Of a stretch of DNA of 64,000 bases, positions 11,650 to 30,056 are shown piece after piece. The stretch is from Mercenaria mercenaria (Eukaryota > Mollusca > Bivalvia > Venerida > Veneridae). The notes beneath the pieces are model-generated. The model was not told the origin of the DNA, did not search any database, and saw nothing but the letters and a program-made list of their open reading frames with translations. The position numbers and the translations under genes were made by a program. The stretch lies in contig NC_069367.1 of assembly GCF_021730395.1 (NCBI RefSeq), positions 9,856,501 to 9,920,500 of the forward strand. Reading direction: 5' to 3'. Within the stretch, counting starts at the first letter, position 1, and each line of letters opens with the position of its first letter.

Positions 11650-11850
11650 TATGTTTTTTTATAATTGACAACTCAAGGTTAGGACATTTTTGGACGATCA
11701 AACTACAAGCCAAAATCCCGATTCCTTAAATAATTATTTCAAGCAAAGGCGGACTTTTGGGTTGGAATCATCAAAATCTGAAACCTGCCTAGATTTGAAC
11801 CAACATAGATGGACAGCCGTAAACCGGCTCAACCATGTGCACCAGTAAGT
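11650..11850 (-). mobile_element. tRNA-like SINE candidate in the tubulin 3' flank
   Basis: On the minus strand TGGTTGAGCCGG fits the tRNA A box (TRGCNNAGYNGG, one mismatch), and GGTTCAAATCT, about 35 nt later, fits the B box. A fully folded tRNA is not evident, so it is more likely a SINE head with body extending to lower coordinates than a functional tRNA. The 3' end is undefined. Confidence 0.4.
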
Positions 11851-11902
11851 AGCAGTTTTCAGTTAATGGCATAACATGAAACAACTTGCATAGTTTTTTA
11901 TC

Positions 11903-11908
11903 TTTATT
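11903..11908 (-). terminator. Candidate poly(A) signal of beta-tubulin
   Basis: AATAAA on the minus strand about 325 nt past the tubulin stop. It is the first perfect hexamer found downstream. Confidence 0.4.
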
Positions 11909-12233
11909 TTCTAAAGTTTAACAATTTAGTTTTTGATTTTTCAACTGCGGAATACTGTTTAATAACTATGGTTATTGCACTCCAACCATATATATGTGTG
12001 TGTTATCTTAAAACGATATTTAAAAATTCTAAATGAATAACTATATTTGTCAAATGGCAGAATATTGTAATATAATATCTCTTCCTTTTGTTTTAGTACT
12101 TTTACTGTGTTATATTTTATATTATTGGTCCCCATTGTTCGTACATGTACTTTATCACATTATTTTCGGTAGCAATATTAGTTATTATTGTATTGTGTTG
12201 TTCTGGATGTTACAAGTGTCAGTTTAAACAGGT

Positions 12234-17777
<5,544 letters not shown>

Positions 17778-17877
17778 TTTGTCTGTCTGTCTGTATTTTA
17801 TTGAACACTGAAAATTGTAACGTCCTCACTCTTCAAGTTTTTTCTGCCTTGTAACCTTTAGTTACTGACGACAAGAA

Positions 17878-17885
17878 TATATATA
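17878..17885 (-). promoter_or_regulatory. TATA box of beta-tubulin
   Basis: TATATATA on the minus strand, about 100 nt upstream of the ATG. This places transcription start near 17850 and predicts a short leader of roughly 70 nt. Confidence 0.6.
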
Positions 17886-19286
17886 CCCCGGCACATGGAG
17901 CCTCGTTTTCGATTTATCGACAATTTTCGTATATTTCCGCAACAAAGCGGATTTTTACGAAAAATGAAGGAGTGGCAGCTCATTGATCGGTCGCTGGAAT
18001 TCGTTATGACTTCCGAAAATTACCGAATGGCATCAAAGTGGTTATCACAAATCATATTTATAATTAAACAGAGTCTCTAGCGAGACAATGACTATGTTTA
18101 ATAGATAACAGCACGATTCATACAGTGTTTTGATGTAACTAAGATAGTTCATGAGATCAGTTTAATCAAAACACAAGGACAATATGATCATATATATTTC
18201 AATGCACCCTTGCCGCGTTTTTCGTCACGCCATATTTGATATCAGTTGAATTAAATTTAGAGATTACATTGTCTTGTTTATTAAAACTATTTAATAGTGT
18301 GGTTAGATAAGAGCTTACTTGAAGCAGGTTTTATAGCGATTTATATTCAAGATTGTTTTCACAAAATCCATGGATTTTGGAATTGTATATTGACCCTGTA
18401 TTCGATATATTTTTCATAATCTGCTTTAATCAGTTGAACCAATACACGCTATTATCAAACTAAGCTGTGCAAATTCACCCTCGTTATTCATGCTAAAACT
18501 GCATTTTCTAAAGTTTGAACACTCTAGGTTTGAATGGGTAATACAAATAAATTTCATTGAACGATATTTCCTGCTATGTGACAAGTATGAGTTGACATGA
18601 AGTTCTATTTTAATGTTCCGTAAAATGACTTGAGCTGAATAAAACGTGCAAACAAATTTAGTTTAAGTTTAAGTTTAGTTTAATTATTTTTTATTGCTTA
18701 TTACTATTTACATTTATAATAACAAATATCAAAAAATGTACATGTACAGCCAAGGAAATAAGCAAATGGGTCGGGCCACAAGTTCTTACAACATTAGTAA
18801 ATAACATAAAGTAACTAGGCGGGGAAAACAAAATAAATATGAGAAGTTGTGTTATTATTACGTGCAAACAACATTAATGCATTAAATATTATAATAAGAG
18901 CACTGTATTTGTATCCTAAGCGATTTCACTTTGAAATTTTCGACAATTTCATAATTTTTGCAGCAAGTAAAACAGACGATAGAGAAAGAATAGGTTTTGT
19001 AGATTTAAAACTTTTATCATGATTGTAACTTTCACGGTTACGGGTAACACTATAGTTCGGTAACGCTGGTAACACAGCAAAATTGATGTAACACCGGCAG
19101 ATAATACAGATGGCGGCGATACAACAATTTGGTTATTACAGATCCGTGTCCATTATGACTGTGACTTGTGTAGAATGTTATTCTTGCTATCAGGCTTACT
19201 AATATTACACGGTTTATACCTGTTTCCATTCGAATTACGATAGGCCTTTCCGCGCCCTCCAGCATCAATAATCCAGCGTCATAAAA
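17886..19286. other. Intergenic region upstream of tubulin
   Basis: No gene supported. The 61-codon plus-strand frame at 17895 opposes the tubulin promoter and shows no family feature. GTAACAC and CGGTAAC words cluster at 19035-19110 without clear periodicity. Confidence 0.4.
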
Positions 19287-19450
19287 TTCGGCAATTTCCG
19301 TGCGATTACGTATTCTCCTAGCGCGTTTTCGGTATTCTCCGTCAGCTAATGCAGTTCATATCAGCAACCTGCCGGAAAATGCCGAAATCGCATTCGGAGG
19401 AAACGTAATCACACGGAAAGTGCCGAATGTCATAACGGGTGCACTACCAC
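19287..19450. mobile_element. Foldback family C, copy C2
   Basis: Left arm TTCGGCAATTTCCGTGCGAT and right arm CACGGAAAGTGCCGAA are inverted, with inner words ACGTATTCTCC and GGAGGAAACGT. A diverged relative may occupy 19515-19735, since it ends in the same AGCGGGTCCACTACCTTA flank. Confidence 0.6.
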
Positions 19451-20176
19451 AGCGATGATTACGTCATTGTTACAAAGGTTACTGCTCCAAGGCTGTCCAT
19501 TTCAGCAGCAGTTGCTAACAAGAATAACATGCCGACTTTACGGAAAATGGTGTATATTTGCATCGTTGAGACTGATTAGATCCTAAATGACAAGCAAAAT
19601 TCCGTATTCTTTGTAAACGATTCCAGCAGTTTCCTGTATGAACATTATCGCCTGCAGAATGTGGAAACGCCGTACAATAAAACGTAATCATACGTAGGTT
19701 GCCAGTTACCATAGCGGGTCCACTACCTTAAAATGCGATATTTAAAGTTTTCAATTTCTGCTACACGATATCTTTGAAAATAATATCTTTGAAAAAAGTA
19801 TTGGCATGTGCCACGGTATCGTATAAAGAATTAAGGAGGTTTTTTTATGGATTTATCAACACAGCTTGGACTTTTGTCACAGATGTAACACACAGTTTTT
19901 AAGCACATAAAACAATGTAAACCTCTTTGAAAAGGACACGTACGCAACTGGAAATCTTGATCAAGGTTATGAAAGGATCATAAATGACGCGGAAAAATGT
20001 GTAACAATAATTATTCACTACCATATCCGATACAAATCGATCATCAACAAGATAAAAACTGATCAGTTTAATCGACGATACTTAGTTTTAATTTACAAAG
20101 CAGATAACAAAATTGATTAATCTGGGATAAATTCGTCCTAGCTCGCAATATACTCTACTATTGTCGGAAATGTTTG

Positions 20177-20178
<2 letters not shown>

Positions 20179-20220
<42 letters not shown>
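20179..20220. repeat. (TC)n microsatellite
   Basis: About 21 uninterrupted TC dinucleotides. Confidence 0.9.
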
Positions 20221-20222
<2 letters not shown>

Positions 20223-20416
20223 GTGCTACTTCCATACACAACAGATGACTGACAACAAGAGTTCCATTTTTTCTGCCACTGAAGATATTCACCATCTCCG
20301 GGGATAGAACAATGTCAACTTCAAGACTGGTATTTTGCCCTTCCCGCCACGTTCACATGACGGTATGTGTTGCAGCATAAGATATATAAAGGCTTTATAC
20401 AAGAGTAAATCTATTT

Positions 20417-20963
20417 GCATCATCATCGTCGTCGTCATCATCATCATCGTCATCGTCATCGTCATCATCATCACCATCATTGTCGTCGTCATCATCATCA
20501 TCATCATCATCGTCGTCATCATCATCACCATCGTCGTCATCATCATCATCATCATCGCCGACTTCGTTATTATCATCATCATCGTCGTCGTCATTATTAT
20601 CATCGTCGTCGTAGCCATCAGTATCATCATCATCATCGTCGTCATCATTATTATCATCGTCGTCGTAGCCATCAGTATCATCATCATCATCGTCGTCGTC
20701 ATTATTATCATCGTCGTCGTAGCCATCAGTATCATCATCATCATCGTCGTCGTCATTATTATCATCGTCGTCGTAGCCATCAGTATCATCATCATCATCG
20801 TCGTCATCATCAGCATCTTAATCATCATCATCGTCGTCGTCATCATCATCATCATTGTCGTCGTCATCATCATCATCATCATCATTATCTTCATCATCAT
20901 CATCACCGTCGTCGTCATCATCATCATCATCGTCGTCGTCGTCATCATTATCATCATCATCAT
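20417..20963. repeat. (ATC/GTC)n block with 54-bp higher-order unit
   Basis: Trinucleotide repeat ATC mixed with GTC. The interruption GTAGCCATCAGT recurs about every 51-54 bp in the middle part, showing a higher-order tandem unit. Long open frames across it (His/Arg, Ile/Val, Met/Thr) follow from the composition. The poly-Asp frame on the minus strand is closed by a stop and lacks a start. Confidence 0.9.
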
Positions 20964-21199
20964 CTCATATTCATCTTCTTTGATGTTAATTCCGTCATTT
21001 TGTTTCATCATCAGCAACTTCACCATCAACAGTGGTTGCAACCGCAAATGCGCCAACTGTTGGAAACAAATTACCCATTGTGTCTGCGGTACATCAAAGT
21101 GTTTCCTCGTATTTATATAGTAATGTAAACTGAAAAAAATATCGCAATCAAGAGTGTCATAAATCTTAACTGAACATCTCTTAGACAAAAGTTCAGTTC

Positions 21200-24100
21200 A
21201 TGAATCAACGACAAATCTCTTTGACAAATGCCGACACATTTCCATATATAGCTACGATATCTGGGCTTAATTCCTTCAAGGCCTCTTCAAAACAACATAA
21301 TGGATATTTTAGTCTACAGAATTGTCCGCTAAATGTCAAACGGCCGACAATTAAGCCATCTTGTCGAATTGATCTGAAACAATTTAGAACCCAAATACCA
21401 GTTTTCATTGGACGCTTAAGGGCTTCGTTGTTACGTTTCACTTTTCTTCTCAAATATGTCCATATGTACTTGCGCAATGTTTTAAGAAGGACTTATGCGG
21501 ATAATTTTGCATGTGTAAATATAATAAAACATCATAACTATGTCATTGAGGACATGCATTTGTATCTAGTGAACTTTTTAAGACTTTTACACGGGTTATG
21601 CTTGCTTTATAGTGTGATAGGAGCTAAAATAGGTAAGTTTTCTATTATGTCTTTATGCTTTTTTTTCTTATAGGTGTATCATTTATGAAGCATGTATAAC
21701 TTTTGAAGTTTAGCATACCCGTACTTATACCATACGAAAAAAAAAGGATTCAAGTAATTAATGTCTGTACAATTAAATAAATATCAAGTAATTGCGGCAT
21801 TCGGGTGGTTTGTCGCCCGACTTACTACGTCCAGTGTTCAGATGCGCAGGAATTGAACCTTAACCAAGTGGTAAAATATAAGAATCTTTCTTTGATTGAA
21901 ATGCGGATCTAGTGTGAATGTTTAGGTGGTAACGAGGCTCTGTCCAGTTACCAGAGGGCCAGATATTTCCATCCGCTCTGTCAACCAGTGACTGATTTTT
22001 TTTCTTGCATGCCGTATTCTTCAAATAATGCAAGAAAAATATAAATATAAAATCAATCTAATGTTTTTCTTTTAAAATTTTTAAGCATTATATTATAATA
22101 GTAACTACTGTAATAAACACTTGATATCGTTGTTTTAGGCAGATCAAAGTTATTAATATTTAGTCATGGGTTTTAGAGACTTGATGAAGAGTAACCTAAG
22201 ACCGGGCGCTGTTTGGCAAAAGTTGAAACATCAATGTTTTCTAAAGAAATACATACATTAGATAGTTATTTATGTTTGTCACTATGTAGTTGTTATAACT
22301 GACTTAGAAAAATATCTTCGAGGTTGGCAGTGCGAAAATGGCAGAAATCAGCAACCAGACAAAAGTACGAAAATGTATATTTCAGCATATGCTGGCAAAT
22401 AAAAAAATTCCAACTGTTTCTACTAAGACCTCTGATCTCCCCCTTCATGCTACGACAGCATAAATATAATAATAAAATATGGCGTTCGATATAAGCATTC
22501 AATTTTTACTGTTTTACTGTTTGATCCACCGTTTTTGAAACAATGTTTGTCCTTGATTTTCCTTAAATAGAAGACAAATTTACCATTGAGAATATGCATA
22601 ACTCTAAAATAATTAAGAGGGTGGTCATGCATTTTTTTTATAATTAAAAAAAAATGGTGTGGTATCTTCCATTGTAAAATTCGGCCATTTTAGACTAAAC
22701 AAATTTTAAAATTTAAAGTTTAGCTTTGTTTGTAGATGGATTATTATAAAACTTGCCAGGACATCTTAATAAGCATAAAAAAATGTTAAATTTCTAAAAA
22801 AAAAATGTTTTTCGACATTTGATTTTGACCGATTTTTACTAAAGGAAAAACAAGTATTTTGCCATAAAATTGACTTTCTTAAAGCTATTTTAAAAATTTA
22901 CTGAAATAGATTCTACTACTACCCTCAGACACCTTTAGAATGAAGAGAAGATTATATTTCAAGATCTTGCAAAATAAAGCCGCAATGCGCGAAAAACGTG
23001 TAACGGATTTGTTGAGTAAAAAAGTAAAGCAAAAGTTAAAAACAAAAAAGCATGTAATACGAGTATACATAGTATAAAAATATGCTAACATGAAATATTT
23101 TAACTTAATGTAAAATGATTTGATTTCGTTGGCATAAAAATTTCGTGGTTTTGACAAATTTGCTATTTCATGGGTTTATAAATTTGAGAATTATGAACAC
23201 TGAACATAAAAAGAATGCGGTCTTTACTTGTTCGTTTAGATTTAATTTTGCGGATAAATCTACCACGAAATCAAAAAAAAAAAAAGTTCGCCACGAAAAT
23301 TAATGATTTCACAGTAGTGTCGTTTGCGTTTCTGACCGTGCACCTGTTGAACAGTAAAATTTGCAATTTTTCCTTGCGCTTGCAAGACTGGTTAGATTTG
23401 TTTTAGTTTATAAAATCTGTAAAAAGACCATTTCGATGCATAGAACTCAATGAAGTAAAGTAACAGCAGACTGCAACATGTAAGGCTTTAGTGTCGAATC
23501 GTCATGATCCAAATTGATCAGAAATTAAAAAAAAAAAAAAAAAAGAAAAAAACAACACCAAGTTCAAAACTCGACCAATCTGATTGTTTCTTACAGATTT
23601 GATTGAATTTTATCTACTGCGTACAACGTACAGTTGAAACTCGATATCTCGAGCTCGTTTTGTCTAGAAATTCTTTAAGACAATTTCAAGTCTAGTCCCC
23701 AAAACACGTGCAAAAATATCGTTCTAGGTCGAATTTCGGTAATCTCGAAGTAAAAAGCTCGACCTCTTGGACTTCGAAATACCAAATTTCATTTGAGCTG
23801 TGCCATGAGAAAACCAACATAGTGGGTTTGAGACCAGCATGGATCCAGACCAGCCTGCGCATCCGCGCAGTCTGGTCAGGATTCATGCTGTTCGCTTTTA
23901 AAGCCTACTGCAATTAGAGAAACTGTTAGCGAACAGCATGGATCCATGGATCCACTGGATCCATGCTGGTCTCAAACCCACTATGTTGGTTTTCTCATGG
24001 CGCGGCTCATTTAATATCGGAATGATAAAAAATGTCTTAAATATTTTTTATTGAATATTTACCGAAACGTAAAGCACTGTTGTTTATTTCCTCTTCAGAT

Positions 24101-24770
24101 ATCGAAGATTCACGAAGTAAAACGTTAACTACATATCCGAAAACTACATCACTCGATTCCAGACTGATGAGATCTCTTTTGTACGCGGAAAACAGAATGA
24201 AAGAGCTCGGTGAAATAATTGTTGTTTGTTCTGATGGTAACTCTTAACGCACATATGCTCGTTTTTTGCTTATCTTGCATATTTATTAAGTGTTATAGAC
24301 AACATTTTTGTAGATATAAATACAGAAGAAAACAGCTAAGTATAACATCATTGTCTCCTTTGTTTTGACAATTCTTTATTGTTTTAAAAAGTTTATTAAA
24401 AAGTCCAAAAATAAAAATTCATAAAATAAAAAGAAATAATAATGATAAAAAAATCATAGTTTTTTTTTTACATTTGCATTTTACATTTAATTTCAGAAAT
24501 GTATTACACGAGTTTTTCATTCCATCTCTGACCACCCTAACATTGTTTTATTTCTTTAAATTTCCAGCTTTATGCGAAATAAATCAGGATCGGAACAAAA
24601 GAAGCGCCGTATCAGACTCTCCAGTTGCTCAAAACAAACAAACAGACACTGCCGACAAAAGCAAACACACATCAAAATCCATAACACGCTATGCCTTTGG
24701 AAATCCTGCATTACCAGGTCCGTCAAAGAAAAGAAACGGCAAGACAAAATCTAAGAAACCAAAAGGATGA
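21200..24770 (+). CDS. Unrecognised three-exon gene with basic C-terminal tail
   Basis: I do not recognise the family. Exons 21200-21632, 24099-24236 and 24568-24770 are bounded by good splice sites (AATAG|GTAAGT; CTCTTCAG|; GATG|GTAACT; TTTCCAG|), and every junction splits a codon 1+2, so one 257-residue frame runs through. The ATG follows an in-frame TAG six codons upstream, unless an acceptor (GTTCAG) just before it marks another 5' exon. Residues about 65-144 are hydrophobic-amphipathic and Arg-rich (IGRLRASLLRF...LLKYVHMYLRNVLRR...HGLCLLYSVIGAK), probably an alpha-helical core. The last 66 residues are polar and end RYAFGNPALPGPSKKR plus a Lys-rich tail, suggesting a nuclear or nucleolar location (inference). 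No signal peptide. An antisense 90-codon frame overlaps exon 1. Intron 1 carries a family A MITE and a pogo-like fragment. Confidence 0.45.
21633..23630 (+). other. Intron 1 of the unrecognised gene, first part
   Basis: AT-rich. A partial relative of foldback D lies near 21795-21860, and TTCGTGGT/ACCACGAA words at 23125-23300 suggest a decayed foldback. No other gene seen. Confidence 0.35.
23631..23790 (+). mobile_element. pogo/Tigger-like MITE fragment
   Basis: It begins CAGTTGAAACTCGATATCTC, the hallmark end of pogo-group elements, and continues with CTCGA/TCGAA words. The right end is lost or interrupted by the MITE that begins at 23795. Confidence 0.5.
23795..24008. mobile_element. MITE family A, copy A3
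   Basis: Arm 1 is complete; part of arm 2 is deleted. Flanked by ATTT on both sides. Lies in an intron next to a pogo-like fragment. Confidence 0.85.
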
Positions 24771-26192
24771 AATATGGAAAGACATTTTTGGCGTGTTTAA
24801 ATATTGTTGAAATGTTTTGTCTCAAAAGACGAAAAACTTCAAGCCATGGGTTACAGTTGAAATTGTGTTATTTACTTGTGCATACGGTACCTATAAATTG
24901 TAAAGCATTATCGGGGACAATGACAGATCTTCAAAAAAAACAACAAAAAAAACAAAACAAAACAAAACAAAAAAAACAAAAAAAAAAACAAAAAAAAAAA
25001 AAAAAACAACAAACACATTACTTGTGTCAGTATAAAGTATAATGGGAGACTAATTTTACAAACATGTTGTGTGACAAAAATCTAATAGCTTCCCCTACTT
25101 ATGCATAATTTCGTTACCAAAGTGGACAGATAACATTTCTAGTTATTTATTTGAGTCTGCTTTGTCTTTTCCGCACTAAGGTTTTTCTTGATTTCTCTTT
25201 AAAGAAAGTCAACACCGTTGATATTATACAACAGTCTAAAGGAATCTGAGGGTGATAAAACTATTTTTTTTCCAAAATATTTTTTATCTTGATAAGTTCT
25301 GAAGTTATGGGTAAAATTATTTTGACGGAATATTTTCAATTGATTTTCACCCATTTTTGACACTAAAATTGTTTCTGAAATTCAAATTTTGACTCCATTT
25401 GTGAATACTTTCAGGAGCATAAAAGCAGCACACATTTTGTAAAATTTCTTCCCTTTTATCTTGTTACCTTTCCAGAGGCCATATTTTCTACCTGTCTAAC
25501 CTGGTCAGAGTATCGAACCGATCTTTTTGTAGGGGAGGGTGGAGGTGGGGGTGGGGGTTTTTGAACTGGATCACAAGGTCAGATGATATAGAGCCTTATT
25601 AACTTCTGAAGGCCACATATTTTTACTTAGCTTTTTTTTTCTTACTTTTCACAACTTTTCAGTAGATCAGTTAACATAAGTTGAAAATTGATATAAAGTA
25701 AATAAATTTAACACCTTTATCAGCAAATATTATCAGGACTGTGCTGATGTTATTTGTGTTAGTCATAATACCATTATTGACATTGCTTCGTCACCTGTTG
25801 TCATGTTGAGTCATACGTCATGTTATAATGAGCAACTGGTAAAAATAAACTATTATTATTTATTTAATATTTAATGTTTTTCTTATTTTGTCGTATGTTA
25901 TGTTGCAATTTAAGATAAAATTAATAATATACCCAACGAAAAAAGGAATTGTTGTTTATTATTTAAAATGTATTCACAGTAGGTTTAAGGCGTTTACGGA
26001 TTTACTGAGGCGAAAATTCGATTAATTTTCGTGTATAGACCTAAATTAAAGCAACAGATATTCATAATAATTAGACTCAATTTATCGATGGCTATTGTTG
26101 CTATTAATAGAAGTTTTCTCCCAACCAGTTTTCTGTTCATTGTTCAGTATAAAGTTTGTTTCTGCATACACATGTATTCATTAAACAAAATT
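24771..26192. other. Intergenic, low complexity in part
   Basis: An A-rich run with C interruptions occupies 24936-25015. GGTGGAGGTGGGGGTGGGGG lies at 25538. No gene or clear element seen. Confidence 0.45.
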
Positions 26193-26427
26193 GAGCCGTA
26201 TCATGAGAAAACCAACTTAGTGCATTTGCGACGAACATAGATCAAGACAAGCCTGCGCACCTGCGCAGTTTGGTCAGGATCCATGCTGTTCGCTTTCAAA
26301 TTCTATTGCAATTAGAGATACCATTAGTAAACAGTATGGATCCTGACCAGATTGCGCGGATGCGCAGGTTGGTCTGGATTCATGCTGGTCGCAAATGCAC
26401 TATGTTGGTTTTCTCATGGTGCGGCTC
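26193..26427. mobile_element. MITE family A, copy A4
   Basis: Full-length but more diverged copy. Flanks are AATT and AAAT, so the target duplication has decayed or is imperfect. Confidence 0.8.
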
Positions 26428-26740
26428 AAATCATCTATAATAACGCCACTTAGCTTTTGTCAGCTGGCTGAAATGGCGTCTTAAGAGCGTTTCTGAAATT
26501 TTGTATACATTTAGAAAATTATATTGTGAATGGTATAAAGAATTTTCTGTACAATACACATAAGCCTTTTGTTATATATAATTTTACGACCACATCCCAT
26601 TGTTCAAAAAACAGTTATAAAACATTTAAACGTTTATGAGTTTGGTCTGCGAGAATATATATTCAATGCAATGTTGTTGTTTTTTTCAATAGCGAATATT
26701 ATTCCACTCATTTTCCTTATTCAAAGTCAGTTCGAATTAT

Positions 26741-26825
26741 CAAAAAAAAAAAAAAAAAAAAAAAAAATAAAATAAAATAAAAAAAATAAAAAATAAATAA
26801 ATAAATATAAATAAATAAAAATAAA
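26741..26825. repeat. Poly(A) and (AAAT)n low-complexity tract
   Basis: A run of 26 A followed by AAAT/AAATA repeats. Open frames ending here are artefacts. Confidence 0.8.
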
Positions 26826-26954
26826 ACAAGAAGAAGATCGCAATCTTTATTTACATCGCATCATTGTACATATATGTAATATAAAACAATATAAAACAAG
26901 GCTAACAGTATAAAAGTACAATGCCACTCCAACATGGAGTTATAAGAGATATCC

Positions 26955-27094
26955 ATGCAGTCTGATCATGATCTGCACTGTTTGCTATTCAGCCAGTACC
27001 TTTATTGTAAACACCCCTTTTAACAGTTAATGGTACGGTCCAAACTAGAAGATGGAGAAGTTCATTATAGAAATTTAGCAGGGTAAGGGTTAAA
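26955..27094 (-). mobile_element. MITE family B, partial copy B1
   Basis: It carries GCAGTCTGATCATGATCTGC, TTTAACAGTTAATGGTAC and the family end GAAATTTAGCAGGGTAAGGG-TTAAA. The other end is missing. Confidence 0.65.
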
Positions 27095-27435
27095 GAATCA
27101 GATGAAGAATGAGATTCGAACAATGACCAATATGTCTAGTGTATATATGTTATATGTTTTTTACGTGTACTGTCTTTCCTATTTCTTACATATGTGCACT
27201 TATATTACCACACACCGCCAAATTATAGCTCATTAACGTGTTTGAGGCTAAACAATCAGCTTAAAAATCAATCATATAGTTAAATGGCACAGTCAGTATA
27301 CCACTAAGTATCCACTATGTATCAATGTAATATTTCTGTTATTGCACATGTGTCTATAGGTCATATTGCCGTATACAACTTATCTAATGTATGTAACTCT
27401 TCCGTATACGTCTCTTCAAGCAGTTATATACGTAG

Positions 27436-27700
27436 CTTCCAAAGCAGCTATGTCCGGTGGTATCTCTGTCTGATTACGGAAACAGTGGCCGTGTGTTCGA
27501 GCCCAAGCTCCTTCAAATAAAGTTACTTATACTTACGTTAGGATAAGATTCTCGTGCACGGGTGCTTTAGACTTGGTACGCTGAAAAATCAGGGAAGCTT
27601 CTGGAATTGGAGCGTCTTCTGTATCTTGCACAATCCTGATACTTACATTACCAATAGTCGTCTGGAGGAGTTGCCCATATGGTTACACACAAACAAACGA
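27436..27700 (+). mobile_element. Possible tRNA-derived SINE
   Basis: GTGTTCGAGCCC fits a tRNA B box at about 27493. The preceding TCCGGTGGTATCTCTGTCTG is a weak A-box region. The following roughly 200 bp, overlapping an open frame from 27554, would be the body. No target duplication was found. Confidence 0.35.
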
Positions 27701-27889
27701 GCTATTTTCGCAGGCAGCCATACACGGAGTTACAACCTATTCAAATTAAAGAGTTTTTCATTGTACTACTATTGTTTATTGTCAATGTTAACAAATCATC
27801 TATCACTATTAGTTTGTCAAAATTCTGATCAAATTTATCACCATGAATGTCACCGACATTTCTTAAGGCCAAGGAAATTATATGTCTAG

Positions 27890-28980
27890 TTTTCTGTGCT
27901 TTTTGCATTATTTTGTTTAATTATCTCTTAGACTATCGTTTTTAACTTCAACAGCAAGTCCTCAGCTGATCATATGATCCATAGAGCAAGAACGTTTGTA
28001 CTTAAATTTCATTCATTTAACTATAATCTTTTTATATAATACATATGTTTCTAAACGAATTTGTGAATAAGATCTCTGTTATGAGAATATTGGTTTTTTT
28101 TATAACTGTACGCAAAAAGCTATACGTATCCCAAGCATATTGGGGTTTGTTTAGCATACACAGTGTAGATGACAAAAGATAGAGAGAGAGAAAAAACACC
28201 TGTTGATGCTTATTAGTCAACGCTCTATCATATTATGAGCTCGTCATAATCATGTATATGATAACTCAGGCATATATCATTTGGCGGGGCCGTAAAATGC
28301 CCACAAAAATGACCATTAGCTGACAATAACTGTACAAAACCCTCAACCGTACTGTCAATTTGGTCAGCGTTAACTATACACCTTTCCAGACTGTCCTTAT
28401 ATGACAACTACTTTTGTCATTCGGAACCTCTCGCCTAATTACTTTTATGTAATTGACCATATCAATGTGAAATCACTTTTTTTTTTGTTTTTATTATTAT
28501 TGATACATATTTCATAAAGTGATCGGACATATTACCGTGAGAATCAATATAGATTTTGCTTTTATCATGTTTAAAACATTCAGTACGGATTTTTAAGGAA
28601 ATGACGTTATTTTACCTTTCTAACCTTCGTTAATTTCGGATATTGCTGCAAAAGCACAATGGTACCGCAATAGCTAAACGACAAGGAGAGAAACAGAAGT
28701 AGAAGCAGCAACAGCAACAGCAACAGCAGTAGCAGCAACAACACAACAGCATCCGGTTAGAAGCAGCAACTGCCTATTAACAACACCAGAAACATCACCA
28801 CATATTATATCAACTTGTCACTTTAATTTAAAACTGTTTACTACTTTAAAATGGATATGTTCAATTACCCGCCGCCAAGGATCGGCTTCCGGCGGTCCAG
28901 TCTTTGGGATTTAAACCAGGTCAGTATGGTGTTACCAACTTTAGGGACTTTATGTAACTTTAAGAATGTTTTTTTTCGAT
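27890..28980. other. Intergenic with a (CAR)n tract
   Basis: CAGCAACAGCAACAGCAACA and further AGC/AAC triplets occupy 28704-28752. No gene supported. Confidence 0.45.
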
Positions 28981-28989
28981 GGTTTACAG

Positions 28990-29151
28990 GAAGTTTTTTT
29001 TTTTTGGTTTAGTTTAACGTCGCACTGCAAGCCAGCTGGATGGATTCCTCGCATGAAGAAGTCAATGCCCTGAGTGAGGCTCGAACCCACATCGGTTAGG
29101 GGCAAGTGATTGGAAGTCAGCAACCTTAACCACTCGGCCATGGAGGCCCCC
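28990..29151 (-). mobile_element. tRNA-derived SINE (Ser/Leu-type head)
   Basis: The head, on the minus strand at right, has A box TGGCCGAGTGG and B box GGGTTCGAGCC with a long variable region between, as in class II tRNAs. The tail is GCGACGTTAAACTAAACC plus poly(A). The 9-bp direct repeat GGTTTACAG flanks it (28981-28989, 29152-29160). Confidence 0.85.
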
Positions 29152-29160
29152 GGTTTACAG

Positions 29161-30056
29161 AATGAGCTAATTTTTACATCATGTGCTCGTTTTACATGGT
29201 TACGTAGCGTATTTGACGGTAAATAATTTGTTTTTACAAGGAGGGGTTGGGGGTGACTATGAAATACTTTTGCTATATGTATTTAACAGAGAAGGAGAAC
29301 AGTGTTGCCACTAGAAAAAATCGTTCAGTTAAAGTATCAATGTAATTTGGCTCTATTAAAAATACAATCTAGCTTTGTGGATTTTTTTCCGGAATCAATA
29401 ATCTTAACCTATATCCCAGAAAACATTCGTTCTTATATACGAATTATTAAACAACATAATATTAAATGTTATTCAAATTGCTATTATTAAATTATTTGAT
29501 AGAGTACAGACGACTTCCATTGTTCGTTTCTTTTGTTTGAAAAGTGATATGGTACCTTTTCTTCTTTCTCCATAATAACAGAATTTAAGAAAGTAGCATG
29601 AAAGTGGTTTATTTTACTCATTATTATTTGTAGAAGAATTATATTTGGATTCTATTGTACAGAAGGGGAACGGTATTATTTCTGGATTCTATTGTGCAGT
29701 TTCGAACAAAAGGCTATTCTACTGGACTTCAAGATATAAATAATTTAGCTGTCTTATCAACGTGACACATTAGATGTCTATAGACCACGTTTCTAGACTT
29801 CGCTTTACTTTTTCTTTAAATTTAATAAAAAGATAACACACGACTTTTGTTGTAAGTAATTCTTTTAGATGTTTATGACACGAATGCATTCAGATGAGCT
29901 TTGCAATTACTCGTTATACGTGCATACCTTACTACAAAAAAGACAAAAGTTTCTTTTATAACGCGCGCGCGTGTGTGTATGTGTTTGGGTTTAGCGGATT
30001 TTTAAACAATTTTTCATTCATATAAACTGCTTTTAGCAGTGAGCACAATGTCCATC
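29161..30056. other. Intergenic
   Basis: A (GC)n(GT)n run at 29962-29983 (alternating purine-pyrimidine, Z-DNA prone) is the only structure noted. Confidence 0.4.

Noticed and set aside
20289-21188. 299-codon Met/Thr frame and antisense His/Arg and Ile/Val frames
   Set aside because: All are produced by the ATC/GTC trinucleotide repeat. The poly-Asp frame, which might have suggested an acidic shell protein, has an internal stop and no start.
27554-27889. 111-codon frame
   Set aside because: Its first half overlaps a probable SINE body and the rest shows no family feature.
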